DNA of 64,000 bases, taken from an uncultured Eubacteriales bacterium (lineage in GTDB: Bacteria > Bacillota > Clostridia > Christensenellales > CAG-917). Positions 31,945 through 40,970 of this stretch are shown here, in pieces. Position 1 is the first letter of the stretch. Every line of letters begins with the position of its first letter. A program made the translations under genes and the position numbers. The stretch spans positions 1 to 64,000 of the forward strand of contig UQVO01000006.1 of NCBI GenBank assembly GCA_900544575.1. Direction: 5' to 3'. Below the pieces are notes generated by a model that made no database searches, was not told the DNA's origin, and saw only the letters and a program-made list of their open reading frames with translations.

Positions 31945-33240
31945 ATGGGCAAAACACTGAAAGCGGAAATGTGGGACAAGATGCAATATCTTTTCCGCAA
32001 TTTCTATGACAGAATGGTGCACTGCGTGCAGTATTACGACGGCCCCATCGACACGAACGTGTTGAAGCGCGTGCTCGTGTTCACGACGGAAAAGGTCCCC
32101 GTGCTGCACAGCTCCTTCCACGGCAACGTCATCGACCCGTACTGGGAGGTGGAGGACTACACGGTGAACGACATCCTCACCGTGCGCGACAGCGTCGATT
32201 TGGAGGCGGACGTCAACGCCTTCATCTGCCAGAGCATTCCCGTGGAAAGCAACGTGCAGTATAAAATGGCGGTCTTCAACAAGGACGGGAAGTCGACCTT
32301 GTGTATGATTGTCAACCATATGTGTATGGACGGCGGCGACTTCAAATATTTTATGAAGAAACTCGCCGAAAACTACAACAAGCTCCTCGACGGCGAGCGC
32401 GACCTCGACATCAAGACGGGCAGCCGCAGCTACGACGCGGTCTACTCCAAACTCACTCCCGAAGAGGAGGAAGTGGCGAGAGGGCTTTACAAGAACATCA
32501 GTCAGGTCAAGGACGAGCATTATTTCCCGCTGACGCCTCCTTCTCCCGCCGACGTGACGCGCATCTGCCGCCGCAAAGTCGGGAAGGAACTGTTTGCGGA
32601 TTTCAGAAAGATAGGCAAGGCGCTCGGCGTCACCGTCAACGACCTTATGCTCGCCTTCTATGTGCGCTCTCTTTACGAGATAGGGATGTTCCGCGACGAC
32701 GAGAGGCTCACCATTCCCTGTATGGTCGACCTGCGCCGCCACATCGTGGACGGCGGCATTCATACAGGGCTGACCAATCATACGGGATTTATGCAGTGCT
32801 CCACCGAGAGAAAGGGCGAAACCGTCAACGACACCCTCATCGAGGTGCTGCGCTCCGTCAGAAAGAGCAAGGACGACCCCTATATGGGGCTTTACAGCCT
32901 GCCTCTTCTCAAACTCGCGTACACGATTTTCCCGTACATCATCAGCGAACAGGCAATCAAGATAGGCTATCTCAATCCGCTCATCGGAATGAGCAACATA
33001 GGCGTTATGGACGACCGTGCGCTGAAAATGGGCGACGCGAACATCGTCGACGGCTTTATGACGGGGGCGGTGAAGTACAAGCCGTATATGCAACTTGCGC
33101 TCACCAGCCTGCTCGGCGACATCACGATGACCATTGCCATCCGCGGCAACGACGAGGACGAAAAGACGGTGAACCGTTTCTTCGATATTATTATCAAAAA
33201 TATGAACGACTTCGTCGAACTCAACCGTTCCAAACTTTAA
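31945..33240 (+). CDS. Condensation/acyltransferase-like protein, copy 1
   Basis: A 431-residue protein of the CoA-dependent acyltransferase superfamily, which includes NRPS condensation domains, PapA and alcohol acetyltransferases. The catalytic motif is HMCMDG (H126, D130). LTNHTGFM near residue 277 and the GMSNIG segment near residue 352 are shared with copy 2 at 34571-35857; the N-terminal 35 residues are nearly identical between the two. No adenylation or carrier domain is present, so a free-standing acyl transfer to a lipid, sugar or peptide is likely, substrate unknown. No strong ribosome site is visible (AAAGGTGCTAT). Confidence 0.75.
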   Translation: MGKTLKAEMWDKMQYLFRNFYDRMVHCVQYYDGPIDTNVLKRVLVFTTEKVPVLHSSFHGNVIDPYWEVEDYTVNDILTVRDSVDLEADVNAFICQSIPVESNVQYKMAVFNKDGKSTLCMIVNHMCMDGGDFKYFMKKLAENYNKLLDGERDLDIKTGSRSYDAVYSKLTPEEEEVARGLYKNISQVKDEHYFPLTPPSPADVTRICRRKVGKELFADFRKIGKALGVTVNDLMLAFYVRSLYEIGMFRDDERLTIPCMVDLRRHIVDGGIHTGLTNHTGFMQCSTERKGETVNDTLIEVLRSVRKSKDDPYMGLYSLPLLKLAYTIFPYIISEQAIKIGYLNPLIGMSNIGVMDDRALKMGDANIVDGFMTGAVKYKPYMQLALTSLLGDITMTIAIRGNDEDEKTVNRFFDIIIKNMNDFVELNRSKL

Positions 33241-33260
33241 GCGGCGGCGGGACAAATTCT

Positions 33261-33290
33261 GCGGCATACGGATGTATGCCGCTTTTTTTT
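33261..33290 (+). terminator. Terminator after acyltransferase copy 1
   Basis: GCGGCATA and TATGCCGC pair around CGGATG, followed directly by eight T residues. Confidence 0.95.
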
Positions 33291-33304
33291 GGAACGGACG
33301 GTTT

Positions 33305-33393
33305 TCGGACAAACGCGGGCGTGTCCCGGACAAACGGGACGGGGATTGTTTTGTCCGGATTTCGGACATTTTTACCCCGTCCCCGTTTGTCCG
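33305..33393. repeat. Nested inverted-repeat element with CGGACAAACG units
   Basis: CGGACAAACG occurs at 33305-33314 and 33327-33336 and inverted at 33384-33393. The outer arms 33327-33344 and 33375-33393 pair along 18 bases with one bulge. An inner TGTCCG/CGGACA hairpin (33352-33368) sits inside. It lies between a terminator and the next promoter, so it could be an operator cluster, a REP-like element or a cruciform. Function not known. Confidence 0.6.
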
Positions 33394-33443
33394 AAAGGCG
33401 CGGGAGAAAGGGTCGCGGCGCGCGAAATATCCTTTTGCAGGGG

Positions 33444-33472
33444 TTTACATTGTTTTCGACATGTGTTAAAAT
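33444..33472 (+). promoter_or_regulatory. Promoter of the alpha/beta hydrolase gene
   Basis: TTTACA (33444-33449), 17-base spacer, TAAAAT (33467-33472). Confidence 0.8.
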
Positions 33473-33502
33473 GCCGTTGATAACGAAAGGCGGGAGGGAC
33501 CT

Positions 33503-34417
33503 ATGAGTCTGCAAAAATTTCTGTTCGTCGCGATAGACAAACTTTACAATCCTTTTCAGAACGAAAGGAAAATGACCAAATTCAAAGACGTCGACTTCGA
33601 CATAAAGACGGACATCGTTTACGACGAGTCCGCGCCGTCCGCGTGCACCTTGGACATATATTCCGTGAAGAGGGAAGGGAAGTATCCCGTGCTGTTCTAT
33701 ATCCACGGCGGCGGATTTGTCGCCGGCGACAAGCACTATCGCCGCGCTCTTTCCAGATGGGCGGCGAATATGGGCTATTTCGTGGTGAACGTCAACTACG
33801 GGCTTTGCCCCGATTATAAGTGTCCCACACCCCACCGTCAGCTTGTGGCGGCGCTCAACTGGGTGGGCGCGAATGCGGAGAAATACAACCTCGACCTCAA
33901 CCGTATGATAGTGTCGGGCGACAGCGCGGGCGGATATTACGCGGCTATGCTGGCGTGCATATGCCTGAACAAGGGGTTGCAGGATAAGATGGGCGTTTCC
34001 ACGGACCTGCGCTTCGGCGGGGCGGTGCTCAACTGCGGCATCTACGACGTCGCGACCGCGCTCAAAAACAAGTATCCTTTCGACCTCGGCGGCAAACTGC
34101 TCAAAGACTTCGCGGGCATACGCAAGGATGAGGTGGAGAATTACGAGTGGAAAGACCTGTGCAGCGCACTGGGATTTGTCAACGAGGACTTCCCCGTCTC
34201 ATTCCTCACTCACGCGCAGAAGGACATCTTCTGCGGCGGTCAGGCGGACGCGCTGATGAAGATACTGAACGAAAAGGGCGTGCACAATGAGGAATTCCAT
34301 TCCACGGGGCTTCTCGACAACCATTGCTTCTCCCTCAACTGGAAGAGCAAGGCGGCGCGCAAAAACAACGACCTTGTCGCGGACTTTATGAAGAGGTTTG
34401 CCGAGGGCAGAATCTGA
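33503..34417 (+). CDS. Alpha/beta hydrolase, hormone-sensitive-lipase type esterase
   Basis: A 304-residue enzyme with the oxyanion motif HGGG (71-74) and the nucleophile elbow GDSAGG (serine 141); the acid and histidine are probably D217-D225 region and H275 (LLDNHCF). No signal peptide, so it is cytoplasmic. It should cleave or transfer a short acyl ester. It lies between two acyltransferase-like genes, which suggests it removes or edits the group they add. GGGAGGGACCT precedes the ATG. Own promoter and terminator. Confidence 0.85.
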   Translation: MSLQKFLFVAIDKLYNPFQNERKMTKFKDVDFDIKTDIVYDESAPSACTLDIYSVKREGKYPVLFYIHGGGFVAGDKHYRRALSRWAANMGYFVVNVNYGLCPDYKCPTPHRQLVAALNWVGANAEKYNLDLNRMIVSGDSAGGYYAAMLACICLNKGLQDKMGVSTDLRFGGAVLNCGIYDVATALKNKYPFDLGGKLLKDFAGIRKDEVENYEWKDLCSALGFVNEDFPVSFLTHAQKDIFCGGQADALMKILNEKGVHNEEFHSTGLLDNHCFSLNWKSKAARKNNDLVADFMKRFAEGRI

Positions 34418-34435
34418 ACATTATCCGTGTATTGC

Positions 34436-34463
34436 GGGAGAGCGGAAACGCTCTCCCTTTTTT
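34436..34463 (+). terminator. Terminator of the hydrolase gene
   Basis: GGGAGAGCG and CGCTCTCCC pair around GAAA, followed by six T residues. Confidence 0.95.
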
Positions 34464-34490
34464 ATGTCGCAAATTATTGCCGCGAAAAAA

Positions 34491-34519
34491 TTGCGCTCGC
34501 CGCCGAGGCGTTGTATAAT
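34491..34519 (+). promoter_or_regulatory. Promoter of acyltransferase copy 2
   Basis: TTGCGC (34491-34496), 17-base spacer, TATAAT (34514-34519). Confidence 0.75.
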
Positions 34520-34570
34520 ATGCGGCATAAAGGGCGGAATTTGTGAAATAAATCATCGAGAGAGGTCAGG

Positions 34571-35857
34571 ATGAAGCGGATTCTGAGAGCGGAAATGTGG
34601 GACAAGATGCAGTATCTTTTCCGCAACTATTACGACAGAATGATGCACTGCGTGCTCTATTACGACGGGCACATCGACGAGGAGAAATTCAAACGCGCGC
34701 TGGCGTTTCAGGTGGATTCGGCGCCCGTGCTGCATTCGCGCTACCACAACAATTTCATCAAGCCGTACTGGGTCGTGCAGCCGTATAAGATTGACGACGT
34801 GTTCTCCGCCGCCGACACGGACGACCTCGAAGGTTCCGTAATGCGGTTTGTCGAACAGCGCATTCCCATAGACAGCAACGCGCAGATACGCGTCGGGCTT
34901 TTCCGCTGCGGGACGAAGCGCGCGGTGGCGTTCGTCGTCAACCATATGTGTTTCGACGGCGGCGATTTGAAGTATTTCGTGACGCAGCTTGCGCGGAACT
35001 ATACCGGACTGCTTGCGGGCGACGGAAATATGACGGTAAAAAGCGGCACGCGCGCGTACGACGCCGTCTATTCCGGGCTGTCCGAAGAGGATAAAAAGAA
35101 GGCTAAGTCCCTTTACAGGAACATCAGCGACGTCAAGACGAAGCACGTTTTCCCGCTCACCGAGAGAAGGGAAGGGGACGTCAACCGCATCATCAAACGC
35201 AAGGTTGCCGCGGAAAAATTCAATGCCGCGCGCGCGGCGGGCAAGAAGCTCGGTTTCACGGTCAACGACGTGATGCTGGCGGTCTATCTGCGTTCGCTCT
35301 ACGAGCTCGGCGTGTTCAGGGACGGGGAGACTCTCACCGTGCCTTGTATGGTGGACCTGCGTCGTCATATGAAACAGGGCGGTGCGGAAACGGGGCTCAC
35401 CAACCACACCGGTTTTATGAACGTGACGGTTGACGGCGTGGGACGGAATATGCGCGAAACGCTGGACATCGTCGCCGCGGCAATGGAAAAGAACAAGAAC
35501 GACCGTTTTCTCGGCCTTTACAGTCTGCCTTTGCTGCACCTTGCCTACACCATCCTGCCGCATTGCGTGAGCGAGTTCGCGATAAAGCTCGGCTACAACA
35601 ATCCGCTCATCGGAATGAGCAACATAGGCTCCATAAAACCGTCCGACTACGCGCTGGGCGACGTGCAGCCTTACGACGGATTTTATACGGGGGCAGTCAA
35701 GGGAAAACCTTATATGCAGCTCGCGCTCACGACCTTCGGCGGCGAAGTCACGTTCACCGTGGCGATAACGGGCAACGAGGACGACGAGAAGGTGGTGAAC
35801 CGTTTCTTCGACATCGTGGAGAAAAACATCGGGGAAGTCGCGAAATGCGCCGAATGA
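34571..35857 (+). CDS. Condensation/acyltransferase-like protein, copy 2
   Basis: A 428-residue paralogue of 31945-33240, with the catalytic HMCFDG (H125, D129), LTNHTGFM near residue 276 and NPLIGMSNIG near residue 345. The two copies align end to end without gaps of note, pointing to a local duplication. The N-terminal DNA (34589-34670) is nearly the same in both. GAGAGGTCAGG precedes the ATG. It is followed after 39 bases by a membrane-protein gene in the same direction. Substrate unknown. Confidence 0.75.
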   Translation: MKRILRAEMWDKMQYLFRNYYDRMMHCVLYYDGHIDEEKFKRALAFQVDSAPVLHSRYHNNFIKPYWVVQPYKIDDVFSAADTDDLEGSVMRFVEQRIPIDSNAQIRVGLFRCGTKRAVAFVVNHMCFDGGDLKYFVTQLARNYTGLLAGDGNMTVKSGTRAYDAVYSGLSEEDKKKAKSLYRNISDVKTKHVFPLTERREGDVNRIIKRKVAAEKFNAARAAGKKLGFTVNDVMLAVYLRSLYELGVFRDGETLTVPCMVDLRRHMKQGGAETGLTNHTGFMNVTVDGVGRNMRETLDIVAAAMEKNKNDRFLGLYSLPLLHLAYTILPHCVSEFAIKLGYNNPLIGMSNIGSIKPSDYALGDVQPYDGFYTGAVKGKPYMQLALTTFGGEVTFTVAITGNEDDEKVVNRFFDIVEKNIGEVAKCAE

Positions 35858-35896
35858 GGGTTCATACGGCAAAATAAGGGGGATAAAGGGGCAGAT

Positions 35897-36727
35897 ATGA
35901 AAGAAAAGAGATATACGGCGCTGATGTCGGACGCTTCGGCGGAGGCTTCTCGGCAGGACGAGCGCAATCCGCAGGAAGTAAAGGAAGAACGCAAACAGTC
36001 GCGGCTGGCAAAGGCGAGTTTTGCCTGGACGGTCATCAGCGTGCTGTACGCCATAGTTTCGGGCGTGCTGCTTGTCGGCAACAACTGGATACTTGCGCCG
36101 TATTCCTACATAATGGCGGGACTGCTCGGCGTATACGTCGTGTTTTTCGTCGTGCTCATCGCCTTTTATGCCGACGACGTCAAAAAGGGCAGGAAGAAGA
36201 TTAAAGTCTTCAAGAAGATGCTCGGAATGTTCCGCATTTTCACCACGCTGGTGTTTCTGGTCGCCACCGCGGTGTCTATGGCGGGCGTCGTGGACGCGAA
36301 GGGCACGGGGCTGATACAGTGGATTGTGCTGGGCGCAAACATCGCGGTCGCGGCCGTGCAGCTTTCGCTGAAACTCTCGCTTTTCATTATAGGCGTGACC
36401 GCAAAACGCCTGGGCAGGAAATATACCGTGCGTGTGCAGACCTATGTCAACGGCGTGGGCAAGGACAACAAGACGCGCAGCAAGATGATGAGCAAATTGT
36501 ACGGCACGGAAGTGACCCGTGATTCGGAACTTCCTCCCGCCTCTTCCGCAGGCGAAATGCCCGCCGCTTCCGACGGGAAGAAGCAGGCGCCTTCCGAGAA
36601 GCCGAAAGCCGGAAGGATAAAGCTGGAAAAGGAGCAGATGAGAGAGCTCGCCGCAAAGGCAGCCGAAAAGCTGTCGGCGGGGCGCGGAAAGGACGCGGAC
36701 GGAGAGAAGGGGAGCAAAGACGAATAA
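35897..36727 (+). CDS. Membrane protein of unknown function with charged C-terminal tail
   Basis: A 276-residue protein: charged N-terminus (1-40), four hydrophobic helices (about 41-62, 66-90, 110-132 and 142-168), then a basic segment (TAKRLGRKYTVRVQTYVNG) and a low-complexity Lys/Glu/Ala tail from about residue 210. No family recognised. AAGGGGCAGAT precedes the start. Probably co-transcribed with acyltransferase copy 2, and may anchor or supply it. Confidence 0.65.
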   Translation: MKEKRYTALMSDASAEASRQDERNPQEVKEERKQSRLAKASFAWTVISVLYAIVSGVLLVGNNWILAPYSYIMAGLLGVYVVFFVVLIAFYADDVKKGRKKIKVFKKMLGMFRIFTTLVFLVATAVSMAGVVDAKGTGLIQWIVLGANIAVAAVQLSLKLSLFIIGVTAKRLGRKYTVRVQTYVNGVGKDNKTRSKMMSKLYGTEVTRDSELPPASSAGEMPAASDGKKQAPSEKPKAGRIKLEKEQMRELAAKAAEKLSAGRGKDADGEKGSKDE

Positions 36728-36773
36728 TCCCCGACGACAGAATTCCGTGCGGCGTCTGCCGCTCGGTGCAACA

Positions 36774-36799
36774 AAAAAGGCGCGGTCACGCGCCTTTTT
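36774..36799. terminator. Bidirectional terminator
   Basis: AAAAAGGCGCG and CGCGCCTTTTT pair around GTCA, serving the converging genes at 35897-36727 and 36821-37393. Confidence 0.93.
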
Positions 36800-36820
36800 C
36801 TTTTTCGGGTCGGGCGGAAG

Positions 36821-37393
36821 TCATTTCCTGCGGTCGGACGAGAGCTGCAAGCGCGGACGTCCGTACTGTTCGCGCACCAGACTGCACTGACGCATAATCC
36901 TGCGCGCAAAGCGTTCGGGACGGACGAGATTGCGTATCACGAAAGGCTCTTCGCCGTCCGTGACGACTTTGATTTTTCCGTAACCGAGCAACAGCTGCAA
37001 CGCGTTCTGTCTGACGTCGATGTAGCGGATTTCGTTGAGAGGGAGCATAACGCTCACGGTGCTTCCGACGCCGGATTTGTAAAGGAATTTGTCTTCCGTG
37101 ACGATGATTTCCTGTTTGTAGAGGGAGAGCGCGTGCAGAAGAGAGAGCAGAATGACGAACGCTCCCGCTCCGAGCATCGCCCATTTGAGGTTTTCGGGGG
37201 TGAGATAGCGCGCCGAACCCGAAAAATTCGGGTCGAGAGCACCCTCGATGTCGTCTGCGAACAGCCACAGCACGGCTATTATGCCGCCGAGCAGCGCGGC
37301 TATGAAAACTTCGCGCAGAAACGCCCACGCCGAAAATCTCGCGCGTGCGACAATGCGCTCTGTTCCTGAATAAGTCCGTTCGAGTTTTCTCAT
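36821..37393 (-). CDS. PH-domain (bPH2/YdbT-like) membrane protein
   Basis: A 190-residue protein with two membrane helices (about 22-45 and 70-92) followed by a bacterial PH-like domain (KQEIIVTEDKFLYKSGV, then LPLNEIRYIDVRQNALQ and GYGKIKVVTDG). The family's role is unknown; relatives affect envelope stress or transport. The start at 37393 follows AGGAAGG. It has a consensus promoter of its own. Confidence 0.8.
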   Translation of the reverse strand: MRKLERTYSGTERIVARARFSAWAFLREVFIAALLGGIIAVLWLFADDIEGALDPNFSGSARYLTPENLKWAMLGAGAFVILLSLLHALSLYKQEIIVTEDKFLYKSGVGSTVSVMLPLNEIRYIDVRQNALQLLLGYGKIKVVTDGEEPFVIRNLVRPERFARRIMRQCSLVREQYGRPRLQLSSDRRK

Positions 37394-37449
37394 ATCCTTC
37401 CTGTACGGGCACGGTTTTACCGGCACGGCTTTACCGACGCTCCCGTAAA

Positions 37450-37478
37450 ATTTTAACTCTTTTTACATACCCTGTCAA
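37450..37478 (-). promoter_or_regulatory. Promoter of the PH-domain gene
   Basis: TTGACA (37473-37478), 17-base spacer, TAAAAT (37450-37455) on the minus strand. Confidence 0.9.
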
Positions 37479-37490
37479 GCGAGCCGCGGT

Positions 37491-39449
37491 TCAGCCCCTG
37501 TGGCATACGGGGAATTGGGATATCCTCACCGAGGTGCAGCCGAAGGGCAGGAAAGTGCGCTCCGTCGCCTCCTCCGAAAACTTCGGTTTGCGAGGGAGAG
37601 AGGGCAGTCCGTCCTCGTCGTACTCCCAGTTGACGACGTTGCGGCATTTGATTTTCAGCTCGAAGGGCGGCGTTTTGTGGTCGAAGGGCCGCTCCGTGAA
37701 TGCCCCCACCACCGTGCGTTCGTTTTCGAGCAGGGGGGTGCGCCCGCCCGATGTCTTTTTCGCCAGCACGGGGGCGAAGGCCCATTTGCCCGTCGCGTGC
37801 ACGCACTCCGCGTCGGGCAGCGCACGCTCCGCGCCGCGTTCCTCTCCTATCGCCGCCGCCATAAGCAAACTGCCCTTGTACAGGCTTACGCTGCCGTCGC
37901 GGTTGGACGCCGCCGTCAGAGGAATGTTCAGACGGAGCATAAACGTGCTTCCCGTGCGGAGAATGCATTTGACCGAAATGCTGCGCTCACCCGTAGCCAC
38001 GACCTGTCCGCCCGAAATCAGCTGCATCGTCGTGCGGGAGGGCACGCGGAAATTTATCCTGAGCGAAACGTCGCCGTCCGCTTCTTCCACTTTGAAAACC
38101 ACGGTGTTGCGGAAAGGATAGCCCGTGTCTTCGCGTATCGTGAGTTTCGCGCCGTTCACCTCTGCGCGTATGGTGCAGGGGGCGTAAGAGAAGAAGTCGA
38201 GTTCTCCTTCGCGGGTCATACACACCGAACGCAGGAAGGTGGGGAATGCGGACAGCAGCGCCACCGCTCCGCGGGAAGGAATTCCGCGCGAAAACGCGCC
38301 GCCGCGAGGGTAAAACCCCGTCGCGTCCCTCACTTTCGCCTCCGCGTCGGTCTGATTGGGCATCATCACGTCGCGGACGGACGAGAGGTCGTCGCTGCCC
38401 GCCGCTCCCATCACGTTGAAAGCGATTTCTTCCAACAGGTCTGCGCAGGCGGATTCCCCCGTAGCGGCGAGGGTGTCGACGAGCGATTCCATCATTTCCG
38501 CCGCGCTTTCCACGTCTATGCCGCGCACGGGCGAGGTGCCCGCGAGCCTTCCGTCGGCGGCAAACATCCCCGTCGCGTTGCCGTGATAGCGCATCAGGGA
38601 CGCCACCATCCGCAGGGAGAGCGAGGACATTTCGGGGTCGCCCGCAAACTCTCCGCATACGCACGGGTATTTGACCGCTTTTGCGAGATTTATCCCGTTT
38701 GTTTCCACCATAATGCGGTGGGCGGGACGTTTCCATTCTGTTTCGGCGTACGCTTTCGTGAACAGTTTCGCCCGTCTGCCCGCCTTTTCTCCCTCGGCGG
38801 CGCGCACCGTGCGCACCGCTTTTTTGAGGGCACGCGCGCTTACGGACCGCTCCGCGGGCTTTTTGTAGGGGAATTTGTTCGCTATCCCGACCCAGTTGCA
38901 GGAGAGAGAGCACAGCTTTACCGCAAGGTCTTTCAGCCAGCCCGCTTCCGACTCGCGGTACACGGCGGCAATGGCGGGGACCTCTTCCGGGAGCCGCGCC
39001 CTTGCGTCCGCCCACAGCGGAGTCACGTCGAGGGTGTTGAACTGGTTCTTGAAAAATCTGCGCAAAAATGACAGGGCGCGCTCCTCGCCCGTCAGCTCGT
39101 AATAAGAGAGCACCGCTTTCACGGCCTCTATCTTCGCCGCAAGTCCGCCCCCCGACGCCGCGCCGAAATCTCCCCCCGTTTCCGCGCTGTCGAATATGGC
39201 GGAAAGGAAACTGTCCGCCTTTTCGCGCAGCCTTTCGTCGCCGAGCGAAGCGGAGAGCAGAATGAGCCCGCGGACGTATCGGGGAAGGGTCTCGCCGTTG
39301 GTCCATCTGCCGTTTTGCAGCATAGCGGGGGACGCGCCCAACCTTTTTTGCAGGTCGTCGGCGAGCAGCATCTGACGTTTCAGCCAGCCTTCCGGGGTGA
39401 CGCTTCCGAGCGGCAGCGGTTTCAGTGCGGAACGTGGTGCTTTTTCCAT
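37491..39449 (-). CDS. Glycoside hydrolase family 127-like protein (beta-L-arabinofuranosidase type)
   Basis: A 652-residue protein of the DUF1680/GH127 group. PLPLGSVTPEGWLKRQM near residue 11 and the C-terminal PFGCTSVRISQFP are typical ends of the family; an all-alpha toroid lies between, with NGRWTNGE near residue 46, YHGNATGMF near 290 and a beta-sandwich from about 420. Active-site Glu and Cys residues of characterised GH127 enzymes could not be placed with certainty, so the activity may differ. No signal peptide, so it probably works inside the cell on imported oligosaccharides. AAGGAGCTT precedes the ATG. Confidence 0.72.
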   Translation of the reverse strand: MEKAPRSALKPLPLGSVTPEGWLKRQMLLADDLQKRLGASPAMLQNGRWTNGETLPRYVRGLILLSASLGDERLREKADSFLSAIFDSAETGGDFGAASGGGLAAKIEAVKAVLSYYELTGEERALSFLRRFFKNQFNTLDVTPLWADARARLPEEVPAIAAVYRESEAGWLKDLAVKLCSLSCNWVGIANKFPYKKPAERSVSARALKKAVRTVRAAEGEKAGRRAKLFTKAYAETEWKRPAHRIMVETNGINLAKAVKYPCVCGEFAGDPEMSSLSLRMVASLMRYHGNATGMFAADGRLAGTSPVRGIDVESAAEMMESLVDTLAATGESACADLLEEIAFNVMGAAGSDDLSSVRDVMMPNQTDAEAKVRDATGFYPRGGAFSRGIPSRGAVALLSAFPTFLRSVCMTREGELDFFSYAPCTIRAEVNGAKLTIREDTGYPFRNTVVFKVEEADGDVSLRINFRVPSRTTMQLISGGQVVATGERSISVKCILRTGSTFMLRLNIPLTAASNRDGSVSLYKGSLLMAAAIGEERGAERALPDAECVHATGKWAFAPVLAKKTSGGRTPLLENERTVVGAFTERPFDHKTPPFELKIKCRNVVNWEYDEDGLPSLPRKPKFSEEATERTFLPFGCTSVRISQFPVCHRG

Positions 39450-39499
39450 AAGCTCCTTATGACCCCGGCGCGCTTGCGCGCCGAAGCTTCATATATATT

Positions 39500-39527
39500 A
39501 TTCTACACGAAAGAGCGGTTTTTGCAA
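39500..39527 (-). promoter_or_regulatory. Promoter of the GH127-like gene
   Basis: TTGCAA (39522-39527), 16-base spacer, TAGAAT (39500-39505) on the minus strand. A GGCGCGC/GCGCGCC hairpin lies in the leader. Confidence 0.65.
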
Positions 39528-39558
39528 GCCTTTGCGGTTGTTTGACGGGCGTAACGGT

Positions 39559-39587
39559 TTGACAAAGAAAGGCAAAAGAATTAACAT
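39559..39587 (+). promoter_or_regulatory. Promoter of apgM
   Basis: TTGACA (39559-39564), 17-base spacer, TAACAT (39582-39587). Confidence 0.78.
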
Positions 39588-39603
39588 ATCCCGGAGGTGA
39601 AAT

Positions 39604-40818
39604 ATGAAATACGCAATTATTCTCGGCGACGGAATGGGAGATTATCCCGTCCCCGCGCTCGGCGGACGCACTCCGCTCGAAGCGGCGGACACTCCGTATA
39701 TGGATATGCTTGCCCGCACGGGCAAAGTCGGGCTCGTCAAGACCGTGCCCGACGGCTACAAACCGGGCAGCGACGTGGCAAATCTCGGCGCGCTGGGTTA
39801 CGACGCGTCGGAGTGCTACACGGGCAGAAGTCCGCTGGAAGCGCTTTCGATAGGCATAGATATGAAAGACGACGACGTCGCGCTGCGCACCAACCTCGTC
39901 ACGCTCGGCGACGAGGAGAACTTTGCCGACAAGACGATGAAGGACTATTCGGCGGGTGAAATCACCACTCCCGAAGCGCGCGAGCTCGTGGAATTCTTGC
40001 AGAAAAAACTCGGCAGCGACCGCTTTTCTTTCCACGCGGGAGTGAGTTACCGCCATTGCCTCATCATAGCGCACGGCAGCACGGATATGCAGCTCACGCC
40101 GCCCCACGACATCAGCGGGAAACGCATAGGTGAGCACTTGCCGAAGGGTGCGTTCGCGGAAGAGCTCACGGACCTCATCGTCCGCGCCAACAAACTGCTT
40201 TCCGAGCACCCTGTCAACAAAAAACGGGTTTTATCGGGTCAAAATCCCGCCAACAGCATATGGTTCTGGGGACAAGGCACCCGTCCCGCGCTTGAAAAGT
40301 TCCGCGACAGATATGGGCTTTCGGGCGGTATGGTCAGCGCCGTGGACCTGCTCAAAGGCATAGCAATCGGCGCGGGAATGAAGAGCGTGGACGTGGAAGG
40401 CGCGACAGGCACTCTGTCCACCAATTTCGAGGGCAAAGCGAAGGCGGCGTGCGATTTGCTCGACGGCGGATGCGACTTCGTGTTCGTGCATCTCGAAGCC
40501 CCCGACGAATGCGGGCACCAGGGAGATTTAGAAGGAAAAATAAAGGCGATAGAAGCGGTGGACGGGCGCATACTGCGTCCCGTTTACGAGCACCTGAAAG
40601 CGCGCGGGGAAGACTTCGCGATTATGGTCATGCCCGACCATTACACCCCCGTGTCCGTGCTTACGCATACGCGCGAACCCGTGCCTTTCCTTATGTATTC
40701 ATCGTCCGCAACCCTCGGCGACGGCAGACCGTACAACGAAAAATCCGCGGCGGAGAGCGGCGTGTATTACGATAAGCCGTGGGAACTCACGCGCGAGTTT
40801 TTCTCTTTGGGACGCTGA
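39604..40818 (+). CDS. apgM: Cofactor-independent phosphoglycerate mutase, archaeal type
   Basis: Interconverts 3- and 2-phosphoglycerate in glycolysis, using two metal ions and a phosphoserine intermediate. The 404-residue chain is the length of the aPGM group, shorter than GpmI. Metal site GDGMGD is at 8-13, the nucleophile serine is S56 in PGSDVANL, FVHLEAPDECGHQGD near residue 298 and MPDHYTP near 344 supply other ligands. The related homoserine-kinase-like members cannot be excluded from sequence alone. The ribosome site CGGAGGTGA is near-perfect. Confidence 0.88.
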   Translation: MKYAIILGDGMGDYPVPALGGRTPLEAADTPYMDMLARTGKVGLVKTVPDGYKPGSDVANLGALGYDASECYTGRSPLEALSIGIDMKDDDVALRTNLVTLGDEENFADKTMKDYSAGEITTPEARELVEFLQKKLGSDRFSFHAGVSYRHCLIIAHGSTDMQLTPPHDISGKRIGEHLPKGAFAEELTDLIVRANKLLSEHPVNKKRVLSGQNPANSIWFWGQGTRPALEKFRDRYGLSGGMVSAVDLLKGIAIGAGMKSVDVEGATGTLSTNFEGKAKAACDLLDGGCDFVFVHLEAPDECGHQGDLEGKIKAIEAVDGRILRPVYEHLKARGEDFAIMVMPDHYTPVSVLTHTREPVPFLMYSSSATLGDGRPYNEKSAAESGVYYDKPWELTREFFSLGR

Positions 40819-40851
40819 ACGTATAGGCGCGGCTGGAACTGAATCGCAACG

Positions 40852-40877
40852 AAAAGCGGCGGGCAACCGCCGCTTTT
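40852..40877 (+). terminator. Terminator of apgM
   Basis: AAAAGCGGCGG and CCGCCGCTTTT form an 11-bp stem around GCAA. Confidence 0.88.
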
Positions 40878-40919
40878 ACATATCGCGTTTTTGTCGCAAA
40901 AAGTCGAAAAAAGCCGATG

Positions 40920-40948
40920 TTGACAATTTGCGATTTATATATTACATT
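40920..40948 (+). promoter_or_regulatory. Promoter of the large membrane protein gene
   Basis: TTGACA (40920-40925), 17-base spacer, TACATT (40943-40948). Confidence 0.78.
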
Positions 40949-40970
40949 GTAATTGTAAGGGAGGATTGTT

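Noticed and set aside
31945..35857. Non-ribosomal peptide synthetase cluster
   Set aside because: The condensation-like proteins stand alone; no adenylation, carrier or thioesterase domain is near.
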